A stretch of 7,663 nucleotides of DNA from Boseongicola sp. SB0662_bin_57 (GCA_009839535.1 VXPN01000050.1:1-7663), one strand, 5' to 3'; numbered from the stretch's first letter, positions 1 through 6,461 are shown. A program made the numbers and translations. Notes: generated from the sequence alone by a model not told the origin.

Positions 1-296
1 CGTTGCTGACCAAGCCGAGGCTGATGCTCCTGGACGAGCCGACCGCGAGCCTCTCTCCGATGGCGGCAGGCGAGCTCTTCGACGCGGTGCGCGGCCTTGC
101 CGAGGGCGGGGCCGCGGTGCTGATGGTCGAGCAGAACGCCAAGGCGGCGTTGCGCATGTCGGATCGGGGCCATGTTCTGGCGGAAGGGCGAAACCGGATC
201 GAGGGACCGGCCGCCGACCTGCTGGCGGATGAAGGGATCGGCGAGATCTTTCTCGGCTTCAGGCGCGACGCGGCGACGACGGAGGGTCCAGGATGA
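1..296 (+). CDS. livF: LivF-type ABC transporter ATP-binding protein, C-terminal part
   Basis: This is the cytoplasmic ATPase subunit of a branched-chain amino acid/amide-type (HAAT) ABC importer, truncated by the window edge. About 97 residues are visible, against roughly 235 in complete LivF proteins. The first full codon is at base 3; the true start and the Walker A and signature motifs lie upstream. Visible are Walker B (LMLLDEP, with the D-E pair at visible residues 11-12), a D-loop (ASLSP) and the VEQN motif at residues 42-45, where LivF proteins carry Gln at the H-switch position. The C-terminal EIFLG matches the usual LivF ending. The stop overlaps the livH start in an ATGA (293-296), so the two subunits are probably coupled in translation. 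The family call is secure; the transported substrate is unknown, so the symbol means family only. Confidence 0.93.
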   Translation, partial: LLTKPRLMLLDEPTASLSPMAAGELFDAVRGLAEGGAAVLMVEQNAKAALRMSDRGHVLAEGRNRIEGPAADLLADEGIGEIFLGFRRDAATTEGPG

Positions 297-1204
297 TTCT
301 GCAGCACATTGCGGACGGCATTCTGAGCGGCGCCATCGTCGCGCTGGGCGCGATTGGCCTGAGCTTCACCATGAAGATGCTGCGCTTCGCCAATTTCTCG
401 CATTCCGAACTGCTCACCTGGGGCGCCTACAGCGCACTTGTCTTCCTGGCGTTCTTTTCGAGCTTCGGCGGGTTCTTCGACCAGGCCATCGGTCCCTTCT
501 CCTTCGGGCCGGATCTTCTGCTCGCGATGCTGTGCGCCTGTATCGCCACCTCGGTCATCGCGCTCCTGCTGCATCGTTTCGTGTTCGAACGGCTCAGCCG
601 CACTGCGGGGCACATGACCATGGTCTTCGCCAGCTTCGGAGTGGCGCTGACCCTGCGGCACCTGGTGGTGCTGATCTGGGGTTCCGACCCGATCTACTAT
701 TCCAGGGAGCTGCAGTTCGCCATTCTCCTGCCCGGCAACATCCGCGTGATGCCCGACCAGGTCTTCCTCCTGGGCCTGACCGTGGTCGTGGTCATCGCGC
801 TGCATCTCTTCATGTCCCGTTCGCGGACCGGCATCGCCATGCGCGGCGTTGCCGAAAGCCCCGACCTCGCCCGGGCAAGCGGCGTCAATGTGGACCGGAT
901 CATCACGTGGGTCTGGGCGATCGGCGCCTCCGGCGCGGCGATCGGCGGCGTGCTCTATGGCATGACCGTGCAGCTGCGGCCGGAGCTCGGATTCAGCCTG
1001 ATACTGCCGCTCTTCGCCGCCGCGATCCTGGGCGGCACGGGCAGCCTGTACGGCGCTGTCCTGGGCGGGTTGATCGTGGGGCTGTCGGAAAACCTCTCGG
1101 TGATGGTCATCCCCACGACCTACAAGCCCGCGGTTCCGTTCCTGCTGATCCTCGCGATCCTCTACTTCCGGCCGGAGGGCATCTTCGGAGAGCGTTCCAG
1201 ATGA
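293..1204 (+). CDS. livH: LivH-type ABC transporter permease
   Basis: This 303-residue inner-membrane permease of a HAAT-family importer pairs with the LivM-type protein encoded next. Its length matches LivH homologues (about 290-310). Hydrophobic segments run throughout, roughly at residues 7-27, 42-58, 73-95, 108-130, 157-175, 204-223, 233-265 and 279-293. The N-terminal region, with FTMKMLRFANFSHSEL near 25-40, is typical of LivH. The cytoplasmic coupling loop that contacts the ATPase is clear around 178-204 (RTGIAMRGVAESPDLARASG). The ATG at 293 is preceded by GGAGGG at 281-286 and overlaps the livF stop. The C-terminus (YFRPEGIFGE) is characteristic, and the gene ends in an ATGA with livM. 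The operon pairs it with a non-LivK-like binding protein and RidA/AKR enzymes, so the substrate may not be a branched-chain amino acid. Confidence 0.95.
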   Translation: MILQHIADGILSGAIVALGAIGLSFTMKMLRFANFSHSELLTWGAYSALVFLAFFSSFGGFFDQAIGPFSFGPDLLLAMLCACIATSVIALLLHRFVFERLSRTAGHMTMVFASFGVALTLRHLVVLIWGSDPIYYSRELQFAILLPGNIRVMPDQVFLLGLTVVVVIALHLFMSRSRTGIAMRGVAESPDLARASGVNVDRIITWVWAIGASGAAIGGVLYGMTVQLRPELGFSLILPLFAAAILGGTGSLYGAVLGGLIVGLSENLSVMVIPTTYKPAVPFLLILAILYFRPEGIFGERSR

Positions 1205-2148
1205 TCGGGCTGTTCTCCTACATCGTCTTCTTCCTGATCCTGTCGCTGATCTTCGGGGTCGCCGTGCTCGGGCTCAACCTGCAATGGGGCTTCACCGGGC
1301 TCTTCAACGCCGGCGTTGCCGGCTTCACCGCGATTGGCGCCTACACGATGGCGATCCTGACCGGCCCGGCCCGTGACGCGGTGTTCGGCGGGTTCGAACT
1401 GCCCTTTGTCGTCGGGCTGATTGGCGCGATGGTCGCATCCGGCATAGGCGCCGTCGTCGTCGGACTCGCCACCTTGAAGCTCAGGCACGAATACCTCGCC
1501 GTCGCCACCTTCGGGATTGCGGTGACCATTCAGCTCGTCTGCCTGAACTGGGAGTACCTGACCGGCGGCACGCTTGGCCTGATTGGCATTCCAAACCCGT
1601 CCAAGGCCTGGGCCGACGGGCCGCTGGCACAGAACGCGCTTTACCTGCTCGTGGTCCTGGTCGTGGTCGGGCTGACCTTCGCCGCCCTGGAGCGGATCGT
1701 GAAGTCGCCATGGGGCCGGATGCTGAAGGCGATCCGCGAGGACGATGTCGCCGCCGCCAGCCTTGGCAAGTCGCCGGAGCGGGTGCGCCTTGAGGCCTTC
1801 GTGCTGGGCTGCATGATCATGGGACTCTCGGGCGCTCTCTATGTCTCCTTCATCGGCTATGTCAGCCCTTGGGACTTCCTGCCGATCGTGACGTTTCAGA
1901 TCTGGACCATGCTGATTGTCGGCGGCAGCGCCAACAACCGCGGGGCGCTTCTTGGCGCACTGATCGTCTGGGGCGTCTGGACCATGAGCGGCTTCGTCAT
2001 ATCGCGTGTGATCCCGTCGGAGATCCAGGCCCAGGGCGGCGCGATGCAAGCGGTGCTGATCGGCCTGATCCTGGTCGTCACGCTGCTGATCCGCCCGCGC
2101 GGCCTGATAGGGGAGGAGCTGCACGTTTCGCGGCACGCACGGTCGTAA
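1201..2148 (+). CDS. livM: LivM-type ABC transporter permease
   Basis: This 315-residue inner-membrane permease is the second half of the transmembrane heterodimer. The LivM signature near the N-terminus is present in modified form: GLNLQWGFTGLFNAGVAG at about 24-41, then IGAYT at 45-49. The ATPase-coupling loop lies at about 168-200 (KSPWGRMLKAIREDDVAAAS followed by LGKSPERVRL). The GGSANNRGALLGAL segment at 241-254 and the terminal IRPRGLIGE at 298-306 are typical of the family. The start at 1201 was chosen because it sits in an ATGA overlap with livH and has a GGAGAG ribosome-binding site at 1187-1192. The same frame stays open far upstream through livH and livF, but that extension is only an open shadow frame. 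It ends with TAA at 2146-2148, followed by the first real spacer of the operon. Substrate unknown. Confidence 0.95.
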   Translation: MIGLFSYIVFFLILSLIFGVAVLGLNLQWGFTGLFNAGVAGFTAIGAYTMAILTGPARDAVFGGFELPFVVGLIGAMVASGIGAVVVGLATLKLRHEYLAVATFGIAVTIQLVCLNWEYLTGGTLGLIGIPNPSKAWADGPLAQNALYLLVVLVVVGLTFAALERIVKSPWGRMLKAIREDDVAAASLGKSPERVRLEAFVLGCMIMGLSGALYVSFIGYVSPWDFLPIVTFQIWTMLIVGGSANNRGALLGALIVWGVWTMSGFVISRVIPSEIQAQGGAMQAVLIGLILVVTLLIRPRGLIGEELHVSRHARS

Positions 2149-2151
2149 TGG

Positions 2152-2180
2152 TGGACAAAGCGGCGAAGACGGGGTTTGAT
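2152..2180 (+). promoter_or_regulatory. Candidate internal promoter before the binding-protein gene
   Basis: A TGGACA at 2152-2157 (5 of 6 to the sigma-70 -35 consensus) lies 17 nt before TTTGAT at 2175-2180 (4 of 6 to the -10). It falls in the 114-nt gap between livM and the binding-protein gene. Binding proteins are usually needed in excess over the membrane subunits, so an internal promoter would make sense. The call rests only on sequence match and spacing. Confidence 0.3.
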
Positions 2181-2198
2181 CTGCGGCGCTATGGAAAT

Positions 2199-2219
2199 TG
2201 TGCCGCCTGGGGCGGTACA
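2199..2219 (+). promoter_or_regulatory. Hairpin in the leader of the binding-protein gene
   Basis: Arms TGTGCCGCC (2199-2207) and GGCGGTACA (2211-2219) can form a 9-bp stem with one G-U pair around a 3-nt TGG loop. It lies between livM and the binding-protein gene, 33 nt before the Shine-Dalgarno. No T-tract follows, so it is not a classical terminator. An mRNA-stabilising or processing hairpin, as found in several transporter operons, is the likeliest role. The pairing is visible; the role is inferred. Confidence 0.5.
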
Positions 2220-2262
2220 TCAGGCCGGTGCAAGAGCCCGGCCCATACACATGGAGGTGCAC

Positions 2263-3525
2263 ATGTTGCAGAAATATGGATTGGCGGCCGTTGCCGCCAC
2301 GCTCATCGGGGTCGGTTCCTCGGCCCACGCGGTGGACTGCCCGGTCAAGCTCGGCGCGATCTTGCCGGTCAGCGGACCGATGGGCCAGGTGGGCGAGCGG
2401 ATCGCCGAGACCGGTCTCTTTGCGGTCGAGCAGTTCAACGAGGCGGGAGGCGTTCTGGGCTGTCCGGTTGAGTACGTGCTGCGCGACACGCAGGGCCAGT
2501 CGGCGGTCGGCGTGGACGCCGCGAAGAGCCTCGTCGACCTCGACGGCGTGCAGGCGCTGATCGGCGCCGTGTCATCAGGCGTCAGCCTGCCGGTCCTGAC
2601 GTCGGTCGCCGTGCCGTCCAGGGTCGTGCAGGTTTCCTGCTGCTCGTCGTCCGAGAGCTTCACGGCGCTCGCCGAGGAGGGCAAGACCGAGGGCTACTGG
2701 TTCCGCACCTACGCCACAAACCGCAGCCAGTCCGCCATTGGCGCAAAGCTGACCGTCGACAGCGGTTTCAAGAATACCGCGGTCATCTACGTCAACACGG
2801 ACTTCGGCGTCGGGCTGGCCAAGCGATTCGAGCAGGACATCGCCAAGCTTGGCGGCTCGATCACCGCGATGGTGGCTTACAACGAGAGCCAGCAAAGCTA
2901 TCGTGCGGAGGTCACGAAGGCGTTGGAGGGCAATCCGGATTCGCTCTACCTCGTGGCCTTCCCTGTGGACGGCGCCACGATCACCCGTGAATGGCTGGCG
3001 CTGGGCGGCACCGACAACCTGATCGTGAACAACTCGCTGCGGTCGGATGACTACTTTCAGGCGGTGGGTCCGCAGTTCCTGCAGAACCTGCAGGGCTACG
3101 ACAGCGCCCAGCCGCGCCTGCCTTCGGTCGACTCGTTCAACGAGATGTTCGAGGCGCGGTTCGACAGTCCGCCGAACGGTCCTGGCCTGCACTCCGTCTA
3201 CGACGCGGTGACGGTGGTTCTCCTGGCAATGGAGGCGTCCGGCGACATTGCCGGCGAGAGCATCCGCGACCATATCCGCCTTGTCACTTCGCCGGACGGG
3301 ATCGAGGTCCATCCCGGCCCTGAAGGCATCGCGCGCGCCAAGGAGCTTTTGGCGGAAGGCCAGACGATCCGTTACGTCGGCGCCACAGGCGCCTTGTCAT
3401 TCGACAGGAACGGCGACGTGCAGGCGCCGAAGATGACGTGGAAGCTCGACGGCGACGAGAATGTCGAGACCGGATACTTGAGCACCGCGGAAGTCGCCGA
3501 ACTGATCAGGATGCTCGACGAATAG
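2263..3525 (+). CDS. Type-I periplasmic substrate-binding protein of the ABC importer
   Basis: This 420-residue protein captures the substrate in the periplasm and delivers it to the LivH/LivM-type permease. A signal peptide is visible at residues 1-23 (MLQKYGLAAVAATL, ending SSAHA, with likely cleavage after A-H-A). The mature protein begins with the family pattern CPVKLGAILPVSGPMG at 26-41. It continues with the ligand-site strand GAVSSGVSLPV (101-111) and the inter-lobe strand AVIYVNTDFGVG (173-184), as in Peripla_BP_6 proteins. The start at 2263 is preferred because GGAGG lies 5 nt upstream (2253-2257) and it gives a clean signal peptide; in-frame ATG 2251 and upstream starts do not. Four cysteines occur (C26, C67, C126, C127), with the adjacent pair on the loop expected to touch ligand. 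Similarity to LivJ/LivK is only at family level, so the ligand is unassigned. Confidence 0.92.
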   Translation: MLQKYGLAAVAATLIGVGSSAHAVDCPVKLGAILPVSGPMGQVGERIAETGLFAVEQFNEAGGVLGCPVEYVLRDTQGQSAVGVDAAKSLVDLDGVQALIGAVSSGVSLPVLTSVAVPSRVVQVSCCSSSESFTALAEEGKTEGYWFRTYATNRSQSAIGAKLTVDSGFKNTAVIYVNTDFGVGLAKRFEQDIAKLGGSITAMVAYNESQQSYRAEVTKALEGNPDSLYLVAFPVDGATITREWLALGGTDNLIVNNSLRSDDYFQAVGPQFLQNLQGYDSAQPRLPSVDSFNEMFEARFDSPPNGPGLHSVYDAVTVVLLAMEASGDIAGESIRDHIRLVTSPDGIEVHPGPEGIARAKELLAEGQTIRYVGATGALSFDRNGDVQAPKMTWKLDGDENVETGYLSTAEVAELIRMLDE

Positions 3526-3540
3526 TCGGCTGGCATGATC

Positions 3541-3564
3541 CGGGGGGCGTCGCGGCGTCCCCCG
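3541..3564 (+). terminator. Strong GC hairpin after the binding-protein gene (partial terminator or attenuator)
   Basis: CGGGGGGCG (3541-3549) and CGTCCCCCG (3556-3564) form a 9-bp stem with one G-U pair around a 6-nt loop, followed by TTTCC. The T-run is short, so read-through is likely. It sits 15 nt after the binding-protein stop and 12 nt before the next Shine-Dalgarno. A leaky terminator or 3'-end stabiliser here would leave binding-protein mRNA more abundant than the enzyme genes downstream. Confidence 0.55.
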
Positions 3565-3586
3565 TTTCCTGCATTGGGAGGTCGCG

Positions 3587-3988
3587 ATGGCCGGCAAGCG
3601 CAGCCACGTGTTCAGCGGGTCGGTCTATGAGGAGATGGCCGGGTATGCCCGTGCCGTCGTCGTGGATGACCGGATTTTCGTATCGGGCACCGTTGGCGTC
3701 GATTTCGCGACCGGCGAGATGCCCGAGGGAGCGGAGGCGCAGGCCGCCAGGGCGCTCGACACCATCGAGACCGCGCTGGCCGAGGCGGGCTCCGGCCTGC
3801 ACGACATTGTCCGGGTGCGCGTCTACCTGACGGACGCGGGCGACGCGGCCGCGGTCGCGGCCGTCCTGAAGGCCCGCATCGGCTTTGCGCGCCCGGCAAA
3901 CACCACGGTCTGCGCGCCGCTTGTCGTGCCTGGCGCGCGGGTGGAGATCGAGACCGAGGCGATCCGTGGCTCCGGCACGCCCGCATGA
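3587..3988 (+). CDS. RidA/YjgF/UK114-family protein, catalytic Arg replaced by Asn
   Basis: This 133-residue protein has the length and fold pattern of RidA-family trimers. The IFVSGTVGVDFATGEMPEGA stretch (30-49) is the family's central strand region. DIVRVRVYLTD (73-83) is the typical 'V+T+VYLTD' strand, and VEIETEAI (119-126) the C-terminal strand. Canonical RidA proteins deaminate 2-aminoacrylate-type imines using an Arg in the motif PAR-S/T. Here the motif reads PANTT, with N105 at that position, so ordinary RidA activity is doubtful. Glu120 of the pocket is kept. The N-terminal SGSVYEEMAGYARAVVV resembles a less-studied YjgF subgroup. GGGAGG (3576-3581) precedes the ATG by 5 nt. The stop overlaps the next start (ATGA, 3985-3988). 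It shares the PANT motif with the RidA domain at 4400-5857, suggesting duplication or joint function. Confidence 0.9.
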   Translation: MAGKRSHVFSGSVYEEMAGYARAVVVDDRIFVSGTVGVDFATGEMPEGAEAQAARALDTIETALAEAGSGLHDIVRVRVYLTDAGDAAAVAAVLKARIGFARPANTTVCAPLVVPGARVEIETEAIRGSGTPA

Positions 3989-4419
3989 GCTGCGACACGG
4001 CCTTCATTCGCGTCAAGCGTTCTGCGGACGAGGTTTTCGCCTTCATGGCAGATCCGGCGAACATGAGCCTCTGGTCGTTCGGTACATGGCGGACCGAGAT
4101 CGACGACACCGGGTTGGTGCGAGGGGCCTCGATCAAGGACGGCGCGGTGATCTATGTGCGGATCGAGGCTCATCCGGAGCAGCGGTTGATCGACTACCAT
4201 GTGGGCGCCGCGCCCGACGGCCTGTCGCCACGTGTCTTCGGGCGGGTGACGTCCGAGGACGTCTTCGGCGACGGCTTGGGCGCCGGGCTGGCATTGACAG
4301 TCTTTCGCACCGCCGAAATGGATGATGCGCGATGGGACAGCCTGATCGCCGCCCACCGGGTCGAACTGGACATCGTCAAGTCGGCGCTGGAGACCGGACA
4401 TGACCATCGCGCCGCCTGA
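3985..4419 (+). CDS. Small SRPBCC-superfamily (START/Bet v1-like) protein
   Basis: This 144-residue soluble protein has an SRPBCC-like layout. A first strand (TAFIRVKRSADEVFAFMAD, 5-23) leads into a helix with a DP at 23-24 and the SLWSFGTWR segment at 28-36. Several strands follow, including AVIYVRIEAHPEQRLIDYHV (54-73), and a long C-terminal helix (WDSLIAAHRVELDIVKSALE, 117-136) would close the hydrophobic cavity. Such folds bind or transform small hydrophobic or cyclic ligands; no catalytic residue can be assigned. It overlaps the RidA gene upstream by 4 nt, with no strong Shine-Dalgarno of its own, implying translational coupling, and overlaps the downstream gene by 20 nt. Its place between two RidA-containing proteins suggests it handles the same metabolite. 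The fold is inferred by pattern; the function is unknown. Confidence 0.7.
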   Translation: MSCDTAFIRVKRSADEVFAFMADPANMSLWSFGTWRTEIDDTGLVRGASIKDGAVIYVRIEAHPEQRLIDYHVGAAPDGLSPRVFGRVTSEDVFGDGLGAGLALTVFRTAEMDDARWDSLIAAHRVELDIVKSALETGHDHRAA

Positions 4420-5857
4420 GAGGGCTCGCCTGACCGACGAACTGGTCATCAGCCGCATCCTGACCGGCCTTTGGCAAGTCGCGGACATGGAACGCGACGG
4501 CACGGACCTGGACCCTGGCAAGGCCGCCGATCACCTTGCCCGCTATGCCGAGAGCGGTTTTGACACGTTCGACATGGCGGATCACTACGGCAGCGCCGAG
4601 GTCATCGCCTCGCGTCTCCTGCAACGCTGTCCCCACGCGCTGGCCTTCACCAAATGGTGTCCGCCGCCCGGCCCGATGTCGCCGGCAACCGTGCGCGCCG
4701 GCGTGCAGGAGAGGCTGGACCGGCTCGGGGTCGCGCGCGTCGACCTCCTGCAATTCCACTGGTGGAGCTTCGATCACCCCGCCTGGCTCGACGCGCTGCA
4801 TGAGCTCGCGGCGCTGCGCGACGAGGGGCTGATCCACGAGATCGGCGTGACGAATTTCGACGCGGCGCACCTGCATCTGGCGCTGGCCGACGGCGTTCCG
4901 GTCCGGACCAACCAGGTCGTCTGCTCGCTGCTGGATCGCCGTTTCACCGGGCCGCTGGCTGAGACCTGCGCGCACCACGGCGTGCACCTGCTTGCCTATG
5001 GCACGATCTGCGGCGGCTTTCTGTCCGAGAGATGGCTGGGCAGGCCGGAGCCGGAGGACGTTCCCGACTGGAGCAAGATGAAATACCGCCGCTTCATCGA
5101 AGCCGCCGGCGGCTGGGAGGCCTGTCAGGCGGTTCTCTCCGCCGCCGCCGAGGTTGCCGCGAGGCACGGCGTCTCGGTCACGAACGTCGCGACGCGCTGG
5201 GTGCTGGAACAATCCCATGTCGCCGGCGTCATCATCGGCGTCCGGCCTGGCGAAAACGATCACCGCGCCGACAACGCCCGGCTCTTCGGGTTTGCCCTTG
5301 ACGACGAGGACCGCGCGGTCCTGGCCAGGGCATTCGCCGGCACCGCACCGATTCCCGGCGATTGCGGCGACGAGTACCGGACGCCGCCGTTTCTTACCGC
5401 CAGCGGCGACCTGAGCCATCACCTGGGCGCCGTTCCCGACGCCTGCGCCACCGACACGATGCCAGGACGTCCCGAGGTGCGCCGCGCGATGTCGGGCAGC
5501 AAATGGGAAGCCATTGCCGGCTATTGCCGGGCCCGGCGCGTGGGAGAGCGCATCCTGGTCTCGGGGACCACGGCAACGGCAGGGGCCGACCGCGTCGTCG
5601 CGCCGGGCGATGCGGCCGCACAGACGACCTACGTCATCGACAGGATCATCGGTGCCGTCAGCGTCCTTGGCGGAACGGCTGAAGACATCGTGCGCACCCG
5701 CATCTACCTGACCGACATCGCCGACACCGAAGCCGTCAGCGCCGCCCATGGCCGCGTTTTCGGGGCCTTGAAGCCCGCCAATACCTTGGTCGCGGTCAAC
5801 GATCTGGCCGGCGACTACCTGGTCGAAATCGAGGCCGAGGCGATCGTCAGCGCCTAG
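4400..5857 (+). CDS. Aldo/keto reductase fused to a C-terminal RidA-family domain
   Basis: A 485-residue two-domain protein. Residues about 14-330 form an aldo/keto reductase with the whole catalytic tetrad visible: D58 and Y63 in FDMADHYG, K85 in AFTKW, and H120 in DLLQFHWW. GVTNF (149-153) and the C-terminal NADPH-site-like VIIGVRPGENDH (277-288) also fit. The QFHWW motif recalls an uncharacterised AKR group rather than a named enzyme. After a linker (about 331-364), residues 365-485 are a RidA domain: SKWEAIAGYCRARRVGERI, then LVSGTTATAG, VRTRIYLTDIAD and VEIEAEAIV. As in the stand-alone RidA protein, the catalytic Arg is Asn (N461 in KPANT). The start at 4400 has GGAG at 4389-4392. The TAG stop shares bases with the convergent gene. 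An NAD(P)H-dependent carbonyl or imine reduction coupled to RidA-type handling is inferred; the substrate is unknown. Confidence 0.92.
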   Translation: MTIAPPERARLTDELVISRILTGLWQVADMERDGTDLDPGKAADHLARYAESGFDTFDMADHYGSAEVIASRLLQRCPHALAFTKWCPPPGPMSPATVRAGVQERLDRLGVARVDLLQFHWWSFDHPAWLDALHELAALRDEGLIHEIGVTNFDAAHLHLALADGVPVRTNQVVCSLLDRRFTGPLAETCAHHGVHLLAYGTICGGFLSERWLGRPEPEDVPDWSKMKYRRFIEAAGGWEACQAVLSAAAEVAARHGVSVTNVATRWVLEQSHVAGVIIGVRPGENDHRADNARLFGFALDDEDRAVLARAFAGTAPIPGDCGDEYRTPPFLTASGDLSHHLGAVPDACATDTMPGRPEVRRAMSGSKWEAIAGYCRARRVGERILVSGTTATAGADRVVAPGDAAAQTTYVIDRIIGAVSVLGGTAEDIVRTRIYLTDIADTEAVSAAHGRVFGALKPANTLVAVNDLAGDYLVEIEAEAIVSA

Positions 5858-6219
5858 CCGTCCTTCTCCCAATATGGCGTCGAGCGCGCGTCTGGCAGTC
5901 CCGTCGTCCCTGCATGGGAGAACCGCCGCGTGCCGATCCGCGTGATCCGGAACCGCCCGCCGCAATGCGGATCCGGGCAGGCGACCTCGGCGTCCGTCGA
6001 CATCCAGTCGTTCGGGTCGGTGTCGCGCTGCTTGGCAGGCAAAAGCGGCAGCACCGCGGCGAGCGCATACATCGATATTCTCTGCCCCTTGGCGAAGACA
6101 AGGTTCTCTCCCTCGACGGTGAAGCACTCGCCCTCGATGTGTCGGCAGACCGGCTGCCGGCCATCCAGAACGACCTCGACCTTCAGGTCATGGAGAATGA
6201 ATTCGTCGTCGTTCTTCAC
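5854..6219 (-). CDS. Small cysteine-containing protein, TIGR04076-like
   Basis: This is a 121-residue convergent gene. I chose GTG at 6217-6219 as start: AAGGAGG lies upstream (complement of 6232-6238), and the longer open frame beyond it to 6414 is low-complexity and unlike a protein. The sequence holds four cysteines (C25, C32, C81, C86), a KGQRISMYALAAVLPLLPAK segment (44-63) and DAEVACPDPHCGGRFRITRIG (split as DAEVACPDPHC at 76-86, then GGRFRITRIG). The combination of a 'C..G...F' start, an ALxxxLPLLPAKQR middle and CPDP matches my memory of the uncharacterised TIGR04076 family. The C-x4-C around CPDP with the two earlier cysteines could bind metal, which is inference. Its stop codon is part of the CTAG shared with the AKR-RidA gene. 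A candidate promoter lies at 6281-6309. Function unknown. Confidence 0.75.
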   Translation of the reverse strand: MKNDDEFILHDLKVEVVLDGRQPVCRHIEGECFTVEGENLVFAKGQRISMYALAAVLPLLPAKQRDTDPNDWMSTDAEVACPDPHCGGRFRITRIGTRRFSHAGTTGLPDARSTPYWEKDG

Positions 6220-6280
6220 GCTGGTACGTCCCCTCCTTGAATTTCGCCGGAACGCCCGAAAGTGCCCCGGATGTTCTGGA

Positions 6281-6309
6281 ATTGAACACTCGGTTTCCGC
6301 CGATAGCAA
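6281..6309 (-). promoter_or_regulatory. Candidate promoter for the TIGR04076-like gene
   Basis: On the minus strand, TTGCTA (complement of 6304-6309) and TTCAAT (complement of 6281-6286) are spaced by 17 nt, each matching the sigma-70 consensus at 4 of 6 bases. Transcription would start near 6274, leaving a leader of about 55 nt. It is a weak match, supported by position and spacing only. Confidence 0.35.
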
Positions 6310-6314
6310 TTGGA

Positions 6315-6337
6315 CGGTGCACCTTTCCGCTGCACCG
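6315..6337. promoter_or_regulatory. Inverted repeat, possible operator
   Basis: CGGTGCA (6315-6321) and TGCACCG (6331-6337) are exact inverted copies separated by 9 nt, a dyad of the size expected for a dimeric helix-turn-helix regulator. It lies immediately upstream of the minus-strand -35 candidate and about 200 nt before the small membrane/HTH gene pair. The HTH protein encoded at 6698 is one possible binder; this is inference. Confidence 0.35.
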
Positions 6338-6461
6338 GCCCGCTGTTGATGCTTGGCGAGGCACTGATGCGGCCCGCCCGGCGCAGGAATCTGGTTGTCG
6401 GCTCCCGCCTGCATGTTGCCGGGAAAGCAGGGCGATCACGAATTGCCGGATGAGATTGATG

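Noticed and set aside
172..1200. Open frame running into livM from upstream
   Set aside because: It overlaps livF and livH in another frame, is Arg/Pro-rich and is only the upstream extension of the livM frame; the real start at 1201 has an ATGA junction and a Shine-Dalgarno.
1162..2328. Long minus-strand frame antisense to livM
   Set aside because: Typical mirror frame of a GC-rich gene: rich in Asp, Gln, Arg and His without hydrophobic pattern or domain.
2575..3312. Minus-strand frame inside the binding-protein gene
   Set aside because: Shadow of a well-supported gene; no ribosome-binding site or recognisable motif.
4376..6127. 583-codon minus-strand frame antisense to the AKR-RidA gene
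   Set aside because: Low-complexity G/A/R/D composition and full antisense overlap with a gene that has a complete catalytic tetrad.
6220..6414. N-terminal extension of the TIGR04076-like gene to an upstream ATG
   Set aside because: The added 65 residues lack family features and the strong Shine-Dalgarno lies before the GTG at 6219.
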